Below, piece after piece: positions 24,107-35,814 of a DNA stretch of 64,000 bases; the first letter of the stretch is position 1, and the number at the start of each line of letters is the position of its first letter. The stretch comes from Ligustrum vulgare (Eukaryota; Streptophyta; Magnoliopsida; Lamiales; Oleaceae): assembly GCA_963555705.1 (NCBI GenBank), contig OY743169.1, positions 50,954,124 through 51,018,123 on the forward strand. Reading direction: 5' to 3'. Under the pieces are notes generated by a model. The model made no database searches, was not told the DNA's origin, and saw nothing but the letters and a program-made list of their open reading frames with translations. Position numbers and translations under genes: made by a program.

Positions 24107-27100
24107 TCATATGACCGTTGTTTTTTTATGACGGTGTTCCAAGAAAGTAGTATCATCAAAGAGTGTGGAGTTGATGAACTGTTCAAGGACTGGGAGTTGT
24201 TGGTTGTCATCATAACTGTACATTAGAGGAACCATTCTTGCAAGATTAAGAGAAGCTTCTGTGAAAGTTGAACTTGATGAATTTTGATTTAACCGAAAAC
24301 ACTCCTTGTTAAGACGCTTCCATTCCCTTGATATCATATTAACAACACAATCTCGAACTATCTCAATGGTTGTTCCTGGTTTCTCTTTCATGCAGCAATC
24401 TATGTACGAACCATCATTTCCATCTTGTTGCTCATCCTGTCATTAGTTTTATACATAACAAATCAACGAGTAATTAACATGAAGGATCAATCATAATGTT
24501 GAAAATTCTACATGATGGTCTTGCCTATAAGGTTAAATTGTCATAGAGGAGAAGAGTACTATCTATTAACAGCAACAAATCTATACAGTCAACATTAGTG
24601 GAGAAAAAAAAAGGGAAGGGAAGTGTTAAGAGAATAAATCATGAATGGTCATGGATAACTTGCATTATTGAGATTTTGCACAAAAAATATACGATGAAGG
24701 AAATCGAGAAATCACTGAGACAAATTGATCAAGATGATTTATGATTATGATGATGTGCTTAATTTTAGGGATTGTTATTCATTTTTACATATTTTGTTTA
24801 TTGAATTGTACTATATATTGATGATTTCTCAATGAATAAAATTACAATTCCCATTTCTATCATCTCTAAAATTTCTCTTGGTATCAGAGCAAGTTGCAAG
24901 CTTTTGCTTCCGACTCCGGCCAACTTTTTCATTTTCCTTTTCTTCTAGGTTTTTTCTAAAATGCTCGTCCATCAATTTTCTTTCCCTTGTCAATAATTTG
25001 TCCTTTTGGTAAAGCATAAATTCCGTTAGCTGCATTCTCAAAAATGCTAGCTCTTGGCTTCGTGTTGTAAATTCATTGTCAACACAAAATCTCTCATCAT
25101 GGTCATAGAGCTTCTATCTGAAACATTACAATTTCACTATCCTAGACAACAATTTGATTCTCGCTCGTCTCAAGTTATCTTCCACCATATATATCATACC
25201 AGATCCAGAAAATACAAATCAATAACATACCCTCACCAAATTCAAACAACACAGCAACAACAAAAATTCATATAAAAAATCAACGTATGAATCCATTGCA
25301 TATCAATAGTCCGAACCATCAAAAGAAAAGGCGAATTCACACCACCACAGCAGGTGGCATATCTTCACAAGGATGAAGATTAAAAAAAAATGCTGATTTT
25401 TTTTTTCACAAAATTAGTATCCAAAACAACTTTCATTTTTTTGCAACAAACTTTGCCTCCAACCCCGGCAAAGTTTGAGGGAGTGTATTAACAGCAACAA
25501 ATCTGGACATTCAACATTAGTGGAGAAAATAAAGAAGGGAAGTGTTAAGAGAATAAATCAAGGGATAGTTATGGATAACTTGCATTACTGAGATTTTGCA
25601 CAAAAAATATACAATGAAGGAAATCAAGGAATCATTGAAACAAATTGATCAAGATGATTGATGATTATGATGATCTGTTTAATTTTAGGGATTGTTATTC
25701 ATTTTTACATATTTAGTTTATTGAGTTGTACTATATAAATGATTTCTCAATGAATAAAACTACAACTCCCATTTCTATCATCTCTAGAATTTCTTCTCTA
25801 TCCAGTTATAAAATAAATTTTAATATTTCATTACCTTGGCACTACCAAAGTCATCCCAGAGACGAAGAATTACGGCCACAGAGGATATGAGTTCCGATAT
25901 ATCATCAACCTGAACGGTCCCTTCTGTTTTTGCATTGATTCCCAAAAGAAAGAAGAGGTGGACGAGCACCACATATGCTCCTGAACTCACCTTCCCATTT
26001 TCTAAGTACTCATGGGAGGTTGGCAAGTGCCCTGAAGCAAACCATTTAGCTTCTACTAGGAAAGCGTCGCAAAGACTCGCCCACTACAACAAATTAAGGA
26101 TAATAATATAAGCCATTAATATCATCTGTGTTTGTCGTGTAGAGATATATTATGTATTGGTACGGATGGAAAAGACTATCGATCTTACTGTTGATTTTAG
26201 GGTATCAATTGGATTATACCCATGCTTTTTGTAGATCTTGTAGCCTATATCATTCGTGGTGTCAAGAAGGGCCTTGTAACAAATCTTCCAGGGTTCTTGT
26301 AACAAGTGAATGGCTGCATAGTCCCATCTGTACGCAATTTATAATTACTCAAACAAGCAATAGATATTCAAATTAAAACTCATCCCAAATCAACAGTTAA
26401 ATTTAGTGCATGTTTGTTTGTTAAATGTGCCCTACAAAGCCAGAAAAGAAAATAACATTCAGTAAAGAAAACGAAGACAGCCCAGCATATGTTTTATACA
26501 TGTGTACAGCTCGGGTAAAGACAGCAAGTTCTTCTGGTCTCCCATGAAGATCAAAAATGTCGTCTATTATGTAAATGAAAGTGATGGACTTGGTGAGCTC
26601 AAGCCTTTGCTCCGACATGCTTGGATCACTTAGGGAGGCCATGGACCAAGTATACCATTTTAACGGTTGGTTCCTAGCCTGCTTAAATTCCTGAGCCAAG
26701 CCAAGGTCTTTCCACCACCTAAAATTACAGAAGATTCCATTTCAATTTGAATTTAATTCCTCAAAATAGTTAAGAAAATTTCATACTTGTCTTTCTTACT
26801 TGGAAATTGGATCAGTTCTTTTTGGTAGGCTGTTTGTGCTAAGGAAAAATCCATAACTGCGAACTCTTTCAACGTTTTTCCCCGACCATTTATGCCCTGG
26901 AAATTTCTGATGTACTTTTTTGCAGTAAATCTTGGAATGCTTTTGTGATAAGGGTGCTCCAGTCTGTTACTAACAATTTGGCTACTAAATTTTGCAGCTT
27001 CATCAAGAATATCTTCTCCTTCTGTCACTAGCTGAGCAGCTTCATACAATTCCATCAATCCTCTAATATCTTGCTTTAATTTCTCTTCAAACATCCCATC

Positions 27101-27774
27101 TTTTCCCTTGAAGTTGTTGAATATGTCTGTCATGCAATTAATTTGAGACAAATAATTTTTTTTTTCCTTAATTAAGAAATTATCAATAATAATAATAATA
27201 ATAATTATAATATCAACCTGCGGGAATGAAAAAACCATGTTGCCTCAAGAGTCTGAAGTAAAGTGAAAGATCGCGAAGAGTGTAATCCGAGTACACATCA
27301 AAACAAGTGGTGCGCCCCACGTAATTTCGCCGAAGAACTGCTTCAATCTCTTCCTGAAAATGGTAGTCAATACCGAGTCGCTGGATGGCATCCACCAACA
27401 TTAAGCTTTCTATATGATTTTCTAATTCCTCTGATTTTAATAATTCCCTGACATCCTTCAGTTTTTGTTCATATTCCCTGGAAAATTCATCCTGCAAGGA
27501 AAACTGATTTTTTGCTTTGCGTGAATATATCGGATACTCATAATAAAAAATGAAAAAATATAAGTTTTAGAGCATAGAGAACCTGAAAGCTGTGTCCATT
27601 CAGACTAATTTGATAAGGTTTAGAGAGGTCAGAAATTTCTTCAAGAATGCTCCATTTCTGAGGAGTAGTTCTACCTGCAACCAGAGATAGTCTAATATCT
27701 CCATTATCTGCAATTTCTGTATGAATATTAGAAGAATGGCTGGGTAAAGACGAGGATCTCTGGTAGACTGCCAT
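24107..27774 (-). CDS. Terpene synthase, TPS-g type (linalool/nerolidol synthase-like), 7 exons
   Basis: The product ionises and, in some members, cyclises a prenyl diphosphate to a mono- or sesquiterpene, typically an acyclic alcohol in this subfamily. Exons on the minus strand are 27774-27583, 27491-27218, 27126-26787, 26718-26500, 26327-26189, 26083-25835 and 24436-24107. All introns are GT-AG and phases agree, giving 580 residues, normal for TPS-g; seven exons is the class III TPS pattern. The metal-binding DDIFD is at about 321-325 and the NSE/DTE motif DDFGSAKDE at about 465-473, split by the last intron. The RxR position reads RNQ (about 284-286) within [11 protein letters not shown], as in TPS-g. 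The N-terminal RRx8W is absent, also a TPS-g trait. A Ser-rich N-terminus could be a weak plastid signal, so location is undecided. The last intron carries a TRIM-like element. The frame is uninterrupted, so the gene is probably functional; the exact product cannot be read from sequence. Confidence 0.92.
24564..24878 (+). repeat. TRIM 5' LTR
   Basis: Begins TATTAACAGCAAC and ends AAAATTTCTCT just before the primer-binding site. It is about 90 per cent identical by eye to 25486-25797, with small indels. Confidence 0.8.
24879..24890 (+). promoter_or_regulatory. tRNA-Met primer-binding site of the TRIM
   Basis: TGGTATCAGAGC directly abuts the left LTR and sets the plus orientation of the element. 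Confidence 0.85.
25486..25797 (+). repeat. TRIM 3' LTR
   Basis: Begins TATTAACAGCAAC after a purine-rich tract and ends near GAATTTCTTCT, followed by the CTATC target duplication. Confidence 0.8.
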
Positions 27775-27852
27775 GCCAGAGAGAGATGTACAAACTATGC
27801 TTATTAATTAGAAGTCGACTTTTGTTCGATAAAATCAAGAATTGATTATGGG

Positions 27853-27861
27853 ATTTATATA
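27853..27861 (-). promoter_or_regulatory. Putative TATA box of the terpene synthase
   Basis: TATATAAAT on the minus strand lies about 80 bp upstream of the start codon, a plausible distance for a short leader. No transcript evidence is available. Confidence 0.55.
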
Positions 27862-27864
27862 GGG

Positions 27865-28435
27865 TAGAAGACACATGCATGATAGTTCTTCGAAATTAAT
27901 GGCAGCCAATTGAAACATTTTCCACCTGCAGATGATGACATTTATTTTCCTCGAAACTATTATAAAGAGATTTATTTATGGGATTCATATCGGGAAAATA
28001 TAAGTCGAACTATTCAACATTCATTCAAATTAAGTGACCTTGTAACAAGTTATAGTGGATAAAAAAAGGATTCATATTATTTGAAAGCGATTTATCGTGT
28101 GAGTATTGCTCAATTGTGAAAAAATATATTTGTTTGGTAAATTTGTCCGTTAACAAGTTTTTTCTTCGTATTTTTCCAAATCAATTATTAATCACGTACA
28201 TTTTTCGAAATCATTTTCTTATTACATATTTTTGATTAAACCCCCCCCCCCCCCCCCCTCCAAAAAAAATTTCTTATTCATAAACAAAATCAACCGGCAA
28301 CAAAATGTAAAAAAAGTTTCTTTAACATGCTTTCGCAATACTATGACTTTCTTGAAAATAATAATTTTGAAATTCAAGTTGTCAATCTGAACTTTAGATA
28401 ATGATCGTTTTGAACTTGGACACCCTCATATATAT
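27865..28435. other. Terpene synthase upstream region with a C homopolymer
   Basis: AT-rich intergenic sequence that should contain the rest of the promoter. A C run occupies about 28241-28258. No recognised regulatory motif stands out with confidence. Confidence 0.4.
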
Positions 28436-29450
28436 TATAGTTTTATAATTCCAACTTAGAATATTCTAATTCCTTTCATTGGTTTGTTACTTTCGAATTT
28501 TACCATGTCAACTATTTGCATATTAAAGTATGACGATAGTATATTAGAAATTGAATAAACCTAAACCATACGTTGGACGAAAGAGAAAAATAGAAAACAT
28601 ATTGAGCATTTGTTTGATTTTCATTAAATTTATCTTTTTTTTCTACATTACTCAATTTCAACCATTCATTAAAAGTCAAACCTACAATATTTGACTTTTC
28701 AACCAAATTTCAACTATCATTTTTCCTAAAAATCACTATTCATTTAAAAAAACTATTTTTAAATAAAATCAAATACACTTTGAATTGACCGTGACTATTT
28801 TCCATATTGACTGGAAAGATGGTTTGAATGTTTATGTTAGACTCTCAAAATATAGTCTTAGAATTCCAATCTTAGAATTCAAACTTAGAGTACTCTAATT
28901 CCTTTCATTGGATTGTTACTTTCGAATTTGACCTATATGAAATATTTGCATATTAATTAGCCCTGTTTAGCCCCAAAATTTTGATAAGTTTTTATATTTT
29001 TTGAAAAATGCGTGTTTTATATTTATTTGAAAAGTCAAATATTATATGCTTAATTAGGAATAAATGATTGAAATTCAGCCCTTGTTTGGTCCCTATTTTA
29101 AAAATAATGTAGTTTTGAATAATATTTTTTAGAGAATATGTGGTTAAAAATTATTTGAAAAGTCAAAATTGATAAATGTAACTAAAATAAATGATTGAAA
29201 TTTAAGTGTTGAACAAATTTAATTTTTAAATAATGGGACCAAACAAAGGCCCAATGTTTTAAAAACTTTGTTTTAAAAAGAATACAGGGGCTGAAACAAA
29301 GGTTAAAGTATCAGTCTATTAGAAATTGAATAAACCTCACACATACTATGGGCGAAGGAGAAAAATAGCAAACTTATTGAATTGACTGTAACTACTTTCC
29401 ATATTGACTGAAAAGATGATTTGATTAGTTTAAAAAAAAAAAAATGATTT
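28436..29450. repeat. Tandem duplication of about 0.4 kb, second copy holding a MITE
   Basis: Landmarks recur in the same order: TCTAATTCCTTTCATTGG (28467 and 28897 regions), GAAATTGAATAAACC (28548 and 29323 regions) and CCATATTGACTG (28802 and 29399 regions). The second copy is longer only because of the 343-bp element at 28960-29302. Confidence 0.8.
28960..29302. mobile_element. Tourist-like MITE (343 bp)
   Basis: The ends are GCCCTGTTTAGCCCC and, inverted, CCTTTGTTTCAGCCCC. TTA lies on both sides (28957-28959 and 29303-29305), as for PIF/Harbinger-derived Tourist elements. The neighbouring duplicate copy lacks it. A second inverted pair lies inside (29078-29093 GCCCTTGTTTGGTCCC, and 29235-29252), suggesting either a nested MITE or a compound structure. 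Confidence 0.8.
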
Positions 29451-29549
29451 GATTATTCATAAACTGTGTCAGAAAAACGTGGGTATGTAGGAAATGGTGT
29501 ATACTGGGTCAACTCTGACCAGTATTTGGTGAGTTCCGATTTCCGTTTC

Positions 29550-30205
29550 ATCCAAATTAGTTATGGCAATGGATCGGATTTGTCAAATCCGTATCCTACC
29601 CATCAAATATTTACAACCTCCATATCCTATCCATATACCAATTTAAAAATTGCGGGTTGAGTACGGGTCGGAGGCGAGTTTGTTTCTATACTCATTTAAA
29701 ACTCATTACTAATTATTTATTTTTTATTTATTTTTTTAGGCTATAAATAGGTTATATGTGCTCCGCATTAACTTGAATTAGTTAAATATTGGACTTCACT
29801 TGAATTTGAGTTGAAAAAAGCTTGTTGTTATATGTTGATATTATACAAGCGAATTTGAACAATTTTTTTAGACGTTAACAAAGTCAATAATTTAAACATA
29901 TTAAGGTTTAGACGATAACAATGTCAATAAATATTTGAGTTCTATTTTTTTTTTTTTTTTTTATTTTTTTAAACAATCACTTTTGTTTTAAATTCTATAA
30001 TTTTTAAAGGAAATTAATCGCTATGCGGGTCGGGTATGGGTATTGTAGTAAAACTCACACCCTACCCATACCCATATCGGATTTTAAAATTTACCTTCAT
30101 ACCCTACCCACGAACCCATTTAGTCGGGTAATCCCCGCCTATTTATGTCGGGTCTTCATCGGGTATCGGGTCCTTGGGTATTATTGTCATCCCCAATTCA
30201 AATTA
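29550..30205. repeat. GGGTA/GGGTCGGGTA-rich interspersed repeat, MITE-like
   Basis: The left part reads TATGGCAATGGATCGG and continues with TACCCATC-type motifs. The right part has GGTATCGGGTCC and ends ATTGTCATCCCC, roughly inverted to the left end. Repeats of this form, starting GGCAATGGGTCGGG, are widespread in plants. The element class is uncertain because no clean target duplication was found. Confidence 0.5.
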
Positions 30206-31900
30206 TTTTATTTCAAACGTATATGACCTTGATGTATTTGGATTCGTAAATCTATTTCAGATGAATGAAAAATTGATCAATAGAGTGAGATGTCTGAGTA
30301 TATGAAGTTGTCTAATATTTACTAAGAGGAGACTAACTGTCACAGATTTGTCTGGACAGTAGAGTATTATTAGAAAACGAAGTTTTGTTTAGCGCAGATC
30401 CAAATAAATGTTGTTATCGCAGATCCGTATAGATTATAAAACGTGAACATACTAAATATATGATGCAGAGCTGTAAAGTAAATGAACGCGATATTTGAGC
30501 TTAATGTGGAAAAAACCCTAACAGGGAAAATTCACGTGACCGTATCCTACGGAAAAAAATCAATCACTATTTAAGAAAGAGAATTACACAGTTCAATCAA
30601 AGTTACAAGATAAATTTACGCATAAATATATCAAACACCCAAGAAATAAATTACTTCCTGATTCTTCTATGACATGTAATATGAGATGGAATCACACCAC
30701 TCTTCAGTAGCTTTCTTTGACACTGCAACGATCTTCAGCAAACTCGAACCAGTTCGATCTTGATCCAAACCGCCCGTTTGATCTTCTAGCTAAAAGTCTT
30801 TTCTTCTCGTAGTGATTGACAAATTCCTTCCAGAGAAACGAAATCAAAATATTGAAAAAGTCGTGTATATATTTAGCACCACATGAAAATTGTTGGCTTC
30901 AAGACTTAAGAGAAACACGTCCCATCTTTTGTATATATAGGCACACGACTTTCTTGTCCACCAAACAAATCTAGATATGCACAATCTCTATTTTCTGCAA
31001 TAAGATAATTACAAGTTAAATTGAGATAAGGTAAGAAATCAAAGATAATTATGAAATAAAGAATCTTACCATAAGTGAATCACTTACCAACCAAGTGACA
31101 TACACAAACTTGGACACCAAGAAATATGACCATAATTTTCGGCCAATAGGAATATTTTAGCTATCACAATACTTATCAAGAATAATAAGTGACAAACATT
31201 ATCTCCAAATATTAAATCATTATCACAAACATATAGGAGATAGAATTTTAGGTCAAATAAAACATCATCATAATTCTTGATCCTTATCACAAATGATAAG
31301 TAATACAATTTATTTCCAAACATTACCAATTATATGAGATAATTATTCCAAGAAATTTGGAAGATAAATATAATGATAAGTCCAAGAAATTATCAAGTAA
31401 TTTAATTAAACTTAATAAATTACTAAATACACGTATTTAGTAATTAAATTAAAATCACTTAAATTACGAACATGTAGAAAAATTGAAAATGTCAACTTAA
31501 ATTAATTAACAATCTCGCCCTTTGACTTTTTCTATTTTTTTAAAACCTAATCATCTTTTCACAAATATAGATAGAAGTAACATGCAATTTTCAAGCTCCC
31601 CCAATCAAAATTCTCCCCCCTCAAGTCATGCATCATAATAAGCTCACTTCAATAAATTCATGCATGTAACAAGAGAAAAATAATAAGCACATAAAGGAGG
31701 ATCCAAATAAGCCAAAAGTTACTTCAACATTCAATCAATCAGAAAAGATGAGAAAAAAATACAACTCCCCCTTTTTGGAAGAAATAGGGGAAGCCTCCCA
31801 CGTTTTATAACCTGCCAATATAAGCACAAATTAGACAAAAATTAGGCAAAGTTTGGTTACAAACCATATATACTGGAAATAAAAATAGAGTTTCAGAAAA
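30206..31900. other. Intergenic, no gene recognised; possible retroelement non-coding DNA
   Basis: AT-rich sequence with features often seen in plant retroelements (CCCTAACAGGG near 30522 and C-rich tracts with TCCCCC near 31600-31770). Neither LTR pairs nor domains could be confirmed. Confidence 0.35.
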
Positions 31901-33560
31901 CTTCAAAATCAGTGAGGTCAAATGCATCTGGACTGAGCCTCTGGTACTAAGATGGATCTCAGTCCTTTTTTACTTCTTTGTTCCAGTGGGCTTGAGTGTT
32001 TCCTCAATCCTTTTAACAGTAGTCTAGAGTTCAACAACTTCTGCTTTCGGAGCAACAACTTTTGCTTCCAGTAGCCCAATTCTGTTATCATGTCCAGATG
32101 TATCCTGCTTCCTAGCTTCATCTGTAGCGCCCAGATTTTGTTTTATGGTGAGGAGTCTGTGTCAAAAGTCTTTTTGCATATTACCCTGTTCAGTTATCTG
32201 GAAGTGATCACCAGATCATCTTTTAACTTCTTGACACCCTCTTTGGCAGTCTGCATAGGAGTGCTAACAAATGATGAAGGATCATACCTAGATCCATCTG
32301 GAGCGGGATATGCATCCGCCTTTGTGCTCGATCTCTTTTTTTTTTTTTTTGCAAACACTATATCTTCACCTTTTTATTTGTTCTTTTTGTCTGGCCTAGC
32401 AGTCTCTTCTTCTTCTTCTTCAGATTCCTTTGATTCATCAGCATTATCCTCATATCCACTCCCCTCAGTATCATCATATTCATCTTCGCCTCCAGACTCC
32501 TCTGTTTCATCGGATTCATCCCCACTTTCAGATTCATCGGCTTCCTCTTCTTTATCCTTTGACTCTAACTTGCCAAATTAACTTGTATCCTGGTCAGATC
32601 CATCTATGTCTTCTGCCGATTTGTTTCCAGAATTACCTTCTTCCACATTTTTATCATCTTTTGGCATCTCCCCCTTTGTTTTAGTCTGTTTGCCCAAAAT
32701 TTCTCCTACACCCATCAATTCTCTTCGAATATCTAAGGGAGAAAAGTGATTGGTAAGAAGATTACCAAACATAGGTGTCGGATTTGCACCTATAACTTGT
32801 GGCTTGTGGAGCCGCCTTGGCTTGGTTCGGCTATAGGCAGAGATTGGATATCAAGGTGGTTTAAAAGGGTTTTTTGTGAATTTAGATTTTTCAAATGTGA
32901 GAGAGAAAGAGAGAAAATCGAGATTTGAAAATAGATTTTTGAGGAATTTGAGTACAAATAGAATTCAAGAGATTTTGTTTTAATTGTATTCCTTGTGGAT
33001 AATGACATCTCTTGAGAATCCTAATTTCTGCCAATTTCCTTTCTTTAAAAAAAACATGATAAGTATGGAAATAGAATAATTCAAAAATTAGATAACACAT
33101 AAATTACCAAATTTGGCCTCCACAATTTACTTACTTAATTTGCAAGATTCGCAAACATTAGCTCACTGTATACTGCCTTAAATAAAGATTTTCAGAAAAA
33201 TATCTAAAATTCGTGAATGAAAAATCTAGATGCATCTAGGTACTTGAGACACATCTGAGCACTATTGGCATCTGTTGAGGTAGATACATCTGGCAGGGTA
33301 CAGTCCACCACATACATAATTAAGTGGATTAAAGTGTGAGTGTGAACCGAGCAACCTTTAGTCATCCATAGGGGTGGGGAAAAAAATCGGAACCGATATG
33401 ACCCAACAGGAACCGTATGGTTTTCATAATAGTTTTTCGAGATCTTTGTTCTTATTTGAAGTGTTTCCATTGTAAGAAGAGGTTTGTTGTATCCTGGGAA
33501 ATGATTGTCATTCACCTTGAGCACCTGGGTAGGACATTCATTTTAAAGACGAAGAGTTGA
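31901..33560 (-). pseudogene. Degenerate retroelement-type open region, acidic
   Basis: On the minus strand, broken frames give a Pro/Asp segment (PAPDGSRYDPSSFVST, about 32270-32320), a long Glu/Asp/Ser-rich acidic run (about 32400-32560) and, higher up, SPLDIRRELMGVGEILGK (about 32690-32740). The frame at 33204-33524 ends CLKYLDASRFFIHEF. I do not recognise a domain. The setting among retroelements and the broken frames suggest an old retrotransposon ORF rather than a host gene. A 163-codon plus-strand frame here (32090-32581, Ser-rich) is the complement of the acidic run. Confidence 0.35.
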
Positions 33561-33899
33561 ACTCTTGCCTCGACCTACCTTTTTGAAGTGTTTATTTCTC
33601 ATTTCTTCATTTCTTTTACTTTGTCATTTCAAGTAAGTAATTTTTCTGAGGTTTACTTATATTATTTTGTTTTTTATTTATAGAATATAATTTAAAATAT
33701 AGACACTACACACCAACAACTTTAGGAAGAATTTTGTGTATTGAATATTTTTATTAGATTGTATACTATTTTCTATACTTCCTACTTTTCTTTTGGTATA
33801 GAAAATAAGTTTCTATTTGATTTACATTGTTGAACTTCTATTTTTGTAACAAAAATGGAAACAACGATATTAATGTTAGTAATACCACAAATTTACTTT
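33561..33899. other. AT-rich spacer before the copia remnant
   Basis: No gene recognised. It may hold the untranslated leader of the copia-type element that follows, but no LTR is visible. Confidence 0.35.
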
Positions 33900-34592
33900 G
33901 GTACCGCATGGATAAAGATCACAAGAATTTAGTTGTGTGAATTTTAAAAGATGGCTACAGAAAATGTTATTTCATCTCACCACCTTGAACTACTCAAGGT
34001 TCTTTTCGAAAGATCCTCCTATCGTACAAGAAGGAGAGAATAATATAGAATCCATCATTGCATTGGAGGCAAGGAAACACTCTGACATCTTGTGTAAAAT
34101 TGCATTTTGAATGGACTGGACAACATAATAAATGGGGTTTATGGTGCTCTGAAGTCTACAAAAGGACTTTCAAAATCTTTGGAGAAAAAGTACAAGATGG
34201 AGGATGCGGGAATAAAGCAATAATTGAGAAATCCCCCCCCCCCCGGGCCCCGGTTTGGAGAGACTTCAAAAATTATATCAAGCAAGCGCAAGGAGATGAA
34301 TTTAGAAGATCTTATTGTCTGACTAAGAATAGGCGAAGGCAATAGAAAGACTGAAAGGAAAATTGGAACGCAGTTTGGGAATGTAGTAGCCAACCTTGTG
34401 GAATCAAGTTCTTGGATCAACAAGAAGAGGAAACATTCAAGTGATGCACCAAAGAAAGAGAACAACAAGAATGCTAAAAATTTCGAAGGCAATTGCTACA
34501 ATTGTGGTAAAGTGGGATATCGCATAAATGAATCTCGCAAGCCTAAGAAGAACAAACAAGCAAATGTGGTTGAAAGAGACACCATATCTTAA
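33900..34592 (+). pseudogene. Ty1/copia gag remnant with mutated zinc knuckle
   Basis: Plus-strand blocks match copia gag: WRDFKNYIKQ at about 34255-34285, then SSSWINKKRKHSSDAPKKE (34400 onward) and the knuckle CYNCGKVGYRINES. In the CCHC pattern the His is Tyr and the last Cys is Ser, so the knuckle is destroyed. A C/G homopolymer near 34232-34253 has disrupted the frame. The gag protein would package element RNA; this copy cannot. Confidence 0.75.
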
Positions 34593-34649
34593 GGGATACA
34601 AGAAATTAACTTGTCTACTATTTTCTCCGAATGTAACAACGTTGGAAAT

Positions 34650-34975
34650 CCTATATAATGGTGGATAGATATTGGTGCTACTTGCTACATATGTACCAAT
34701 AAGGCAATATTTTTGAACTACAAACAAATTAGTGGAGAAAAACTTTTATGAGAAATTCTGCGAGTTCGAAAGTTGAAGGACAAGGAAAAGTAACTTTGAA
34801 GACGACTTCCAGCAAAGAGCTTATACTCAACAATGTTCTACATGTACCGGATATTCGCAAGAATCTTGTATTTGGATCTTTACATAGTAAAAATGGTTTT
34901 AAATTTGTTTTTGTTTCCAATAAATTTGTACTAAGAATTAGATGTATGTTGAAAGAGCTACCTTTATGATGGAAT
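34650..34975 (+). pseudogene. Ty1/copia protease remnant
   Basis: The plus-strand reading contains WWIDIGATCYICTNKAIF, the copia retropepsin site with Ile in place of Thr or Ser at DTG/DSG, then [14 protein letters not shown] and [12 protein letters not shown], which usually follow in this family. A stop precedes the Met at 34748 in one frame. Catalytic activity is lost. Confidence 0.78.
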
Positions 34976-35029
34976 GTTCACAATGAATGTCCTTACTGTT
35001 ATACCAAAATAAAGCAATAATAAAAGTAG

Positions 35030-35640
35030 TGCATATCAATTTCTTGTGCGGAAGTCATATATTTCCGATATGAATGAAAGCACTATCATTGAATGCAGGA
35101 ATGCTGCATTCTTTGAAGATATCTTTACATGCAAAGAAAGGAAAGAAACAAGTTCAAATAAGCCAACTTATGAGACTGTAAGTGATGCTCCTCTAAATGA
35201 TGAATGACCTAGATGTAGTAAACGTGCCAGAACATCCACTTTGTTTGGTCCAAATTTTCTAACCTATAGGGATATCATAATACATTCAATGTAGTAATGT
35301 CTACACTTGAAGCTCCATTTTGGAAAGATGTTATCAGCAATGAGGTAGAGTCCATGATGAAAAATCATACTTGGGAGATAGTTGATCTTTCACCAAGAAA
35401 TAAATCATTAGGTTTCAAGTAGATTTTTAGGAAGAAGCTTAAAAATAGATTGATCAATTGATAAGTATAAGGATAGATTAGTATTAAAGGGTTGTAGACA
35501 AAATAAAAGCCTTAACTTCTTTGATACATGCTTACCAATTACACAAATTAGTTCTATTAGAATTCTTATTGCAATTGCTGCATTGCATAATCTTGAAATC
35601 CATCAAATGGATGTTAAAATGGTATTTCATTGATTTTTTT
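35030..35640 (+). pseudogene. Ty1/copia integrase tail and reverse transcriptase start, truncated
   Basis: Plus-strand fragments give AAFFEDIF (integrase C-terminal region), then SKRARTSTLFGPNFLTY, SIDKYKDRLVLKG and ALHNLEIHQMDVK, the beginning of copia reverse transcriptase. Most of integrase is deleted between 34975 and 35030. The similarity ends abruptly near 35625, just before the hAT sequence, so the hAT element or a deletion truncated it. Many stops are present. Confidence 0.78.
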
Positions 35641-35814
35641 CACAATCTCAATTCTCAACTCTCTCAAATTTCAAATCTCAATCAGTCAATTGCAATCTTC
35701 AACTTCTACTTCTAGACTCTAGTTATATTCTAGTACTATTATATTTCACATGCAATATTGTCTCAAATTCCATATTTCATTTTCATCTCCAAATTTCCCA
35801 ATCTATTATTTCTA

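Larger units (their letters stand above)
24564..25797 (+). mobile_element. TRIM-like LTR retrotransposon in the terpene synthase intron
   Basis: Two direct repeats of about 315 bp (24564-24878 and 25486-25797) enclose about 607 bp. TGGTATCAGAGC, complementary to initiator tRNA-Met, directly follows the left repeat (24879-24890). A purine-rich TTTGAGGGAGTG precedes the right one. CTATC flanks the element (24559-24563 and 25798-25802). The short length and lack of gag or pol fit a terminal-repeat retrotransposon in miniature, mobilised in trans. It is antisense to the host gene. The outer LTR bases are not a clean TG...CA, so boundaries may be off by a few bases. Confidence 0.85.

Noticed and set aside
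24829..25275. 70- and 73-codon frames in the terpene synthase intron
   Set aside because: They lie within the TRIM-like element, which has no gag or pol and whose frames have no recognised domain.
26753..26786. Donor CCAA|GTAAGA as the end of terpene synthase exon 3
   Set aside because: It would leave phase 1 and break the frame into exon 4; GACAA|GTATGA gives the expected KWWKDLGLA.
32090..32581. 163-codon Ser-rich plus-strand frame
   Set aside because: It is the complement of an acidic Glu/Asp-rich run on the minus strand, where retroelement-like sequence reads.
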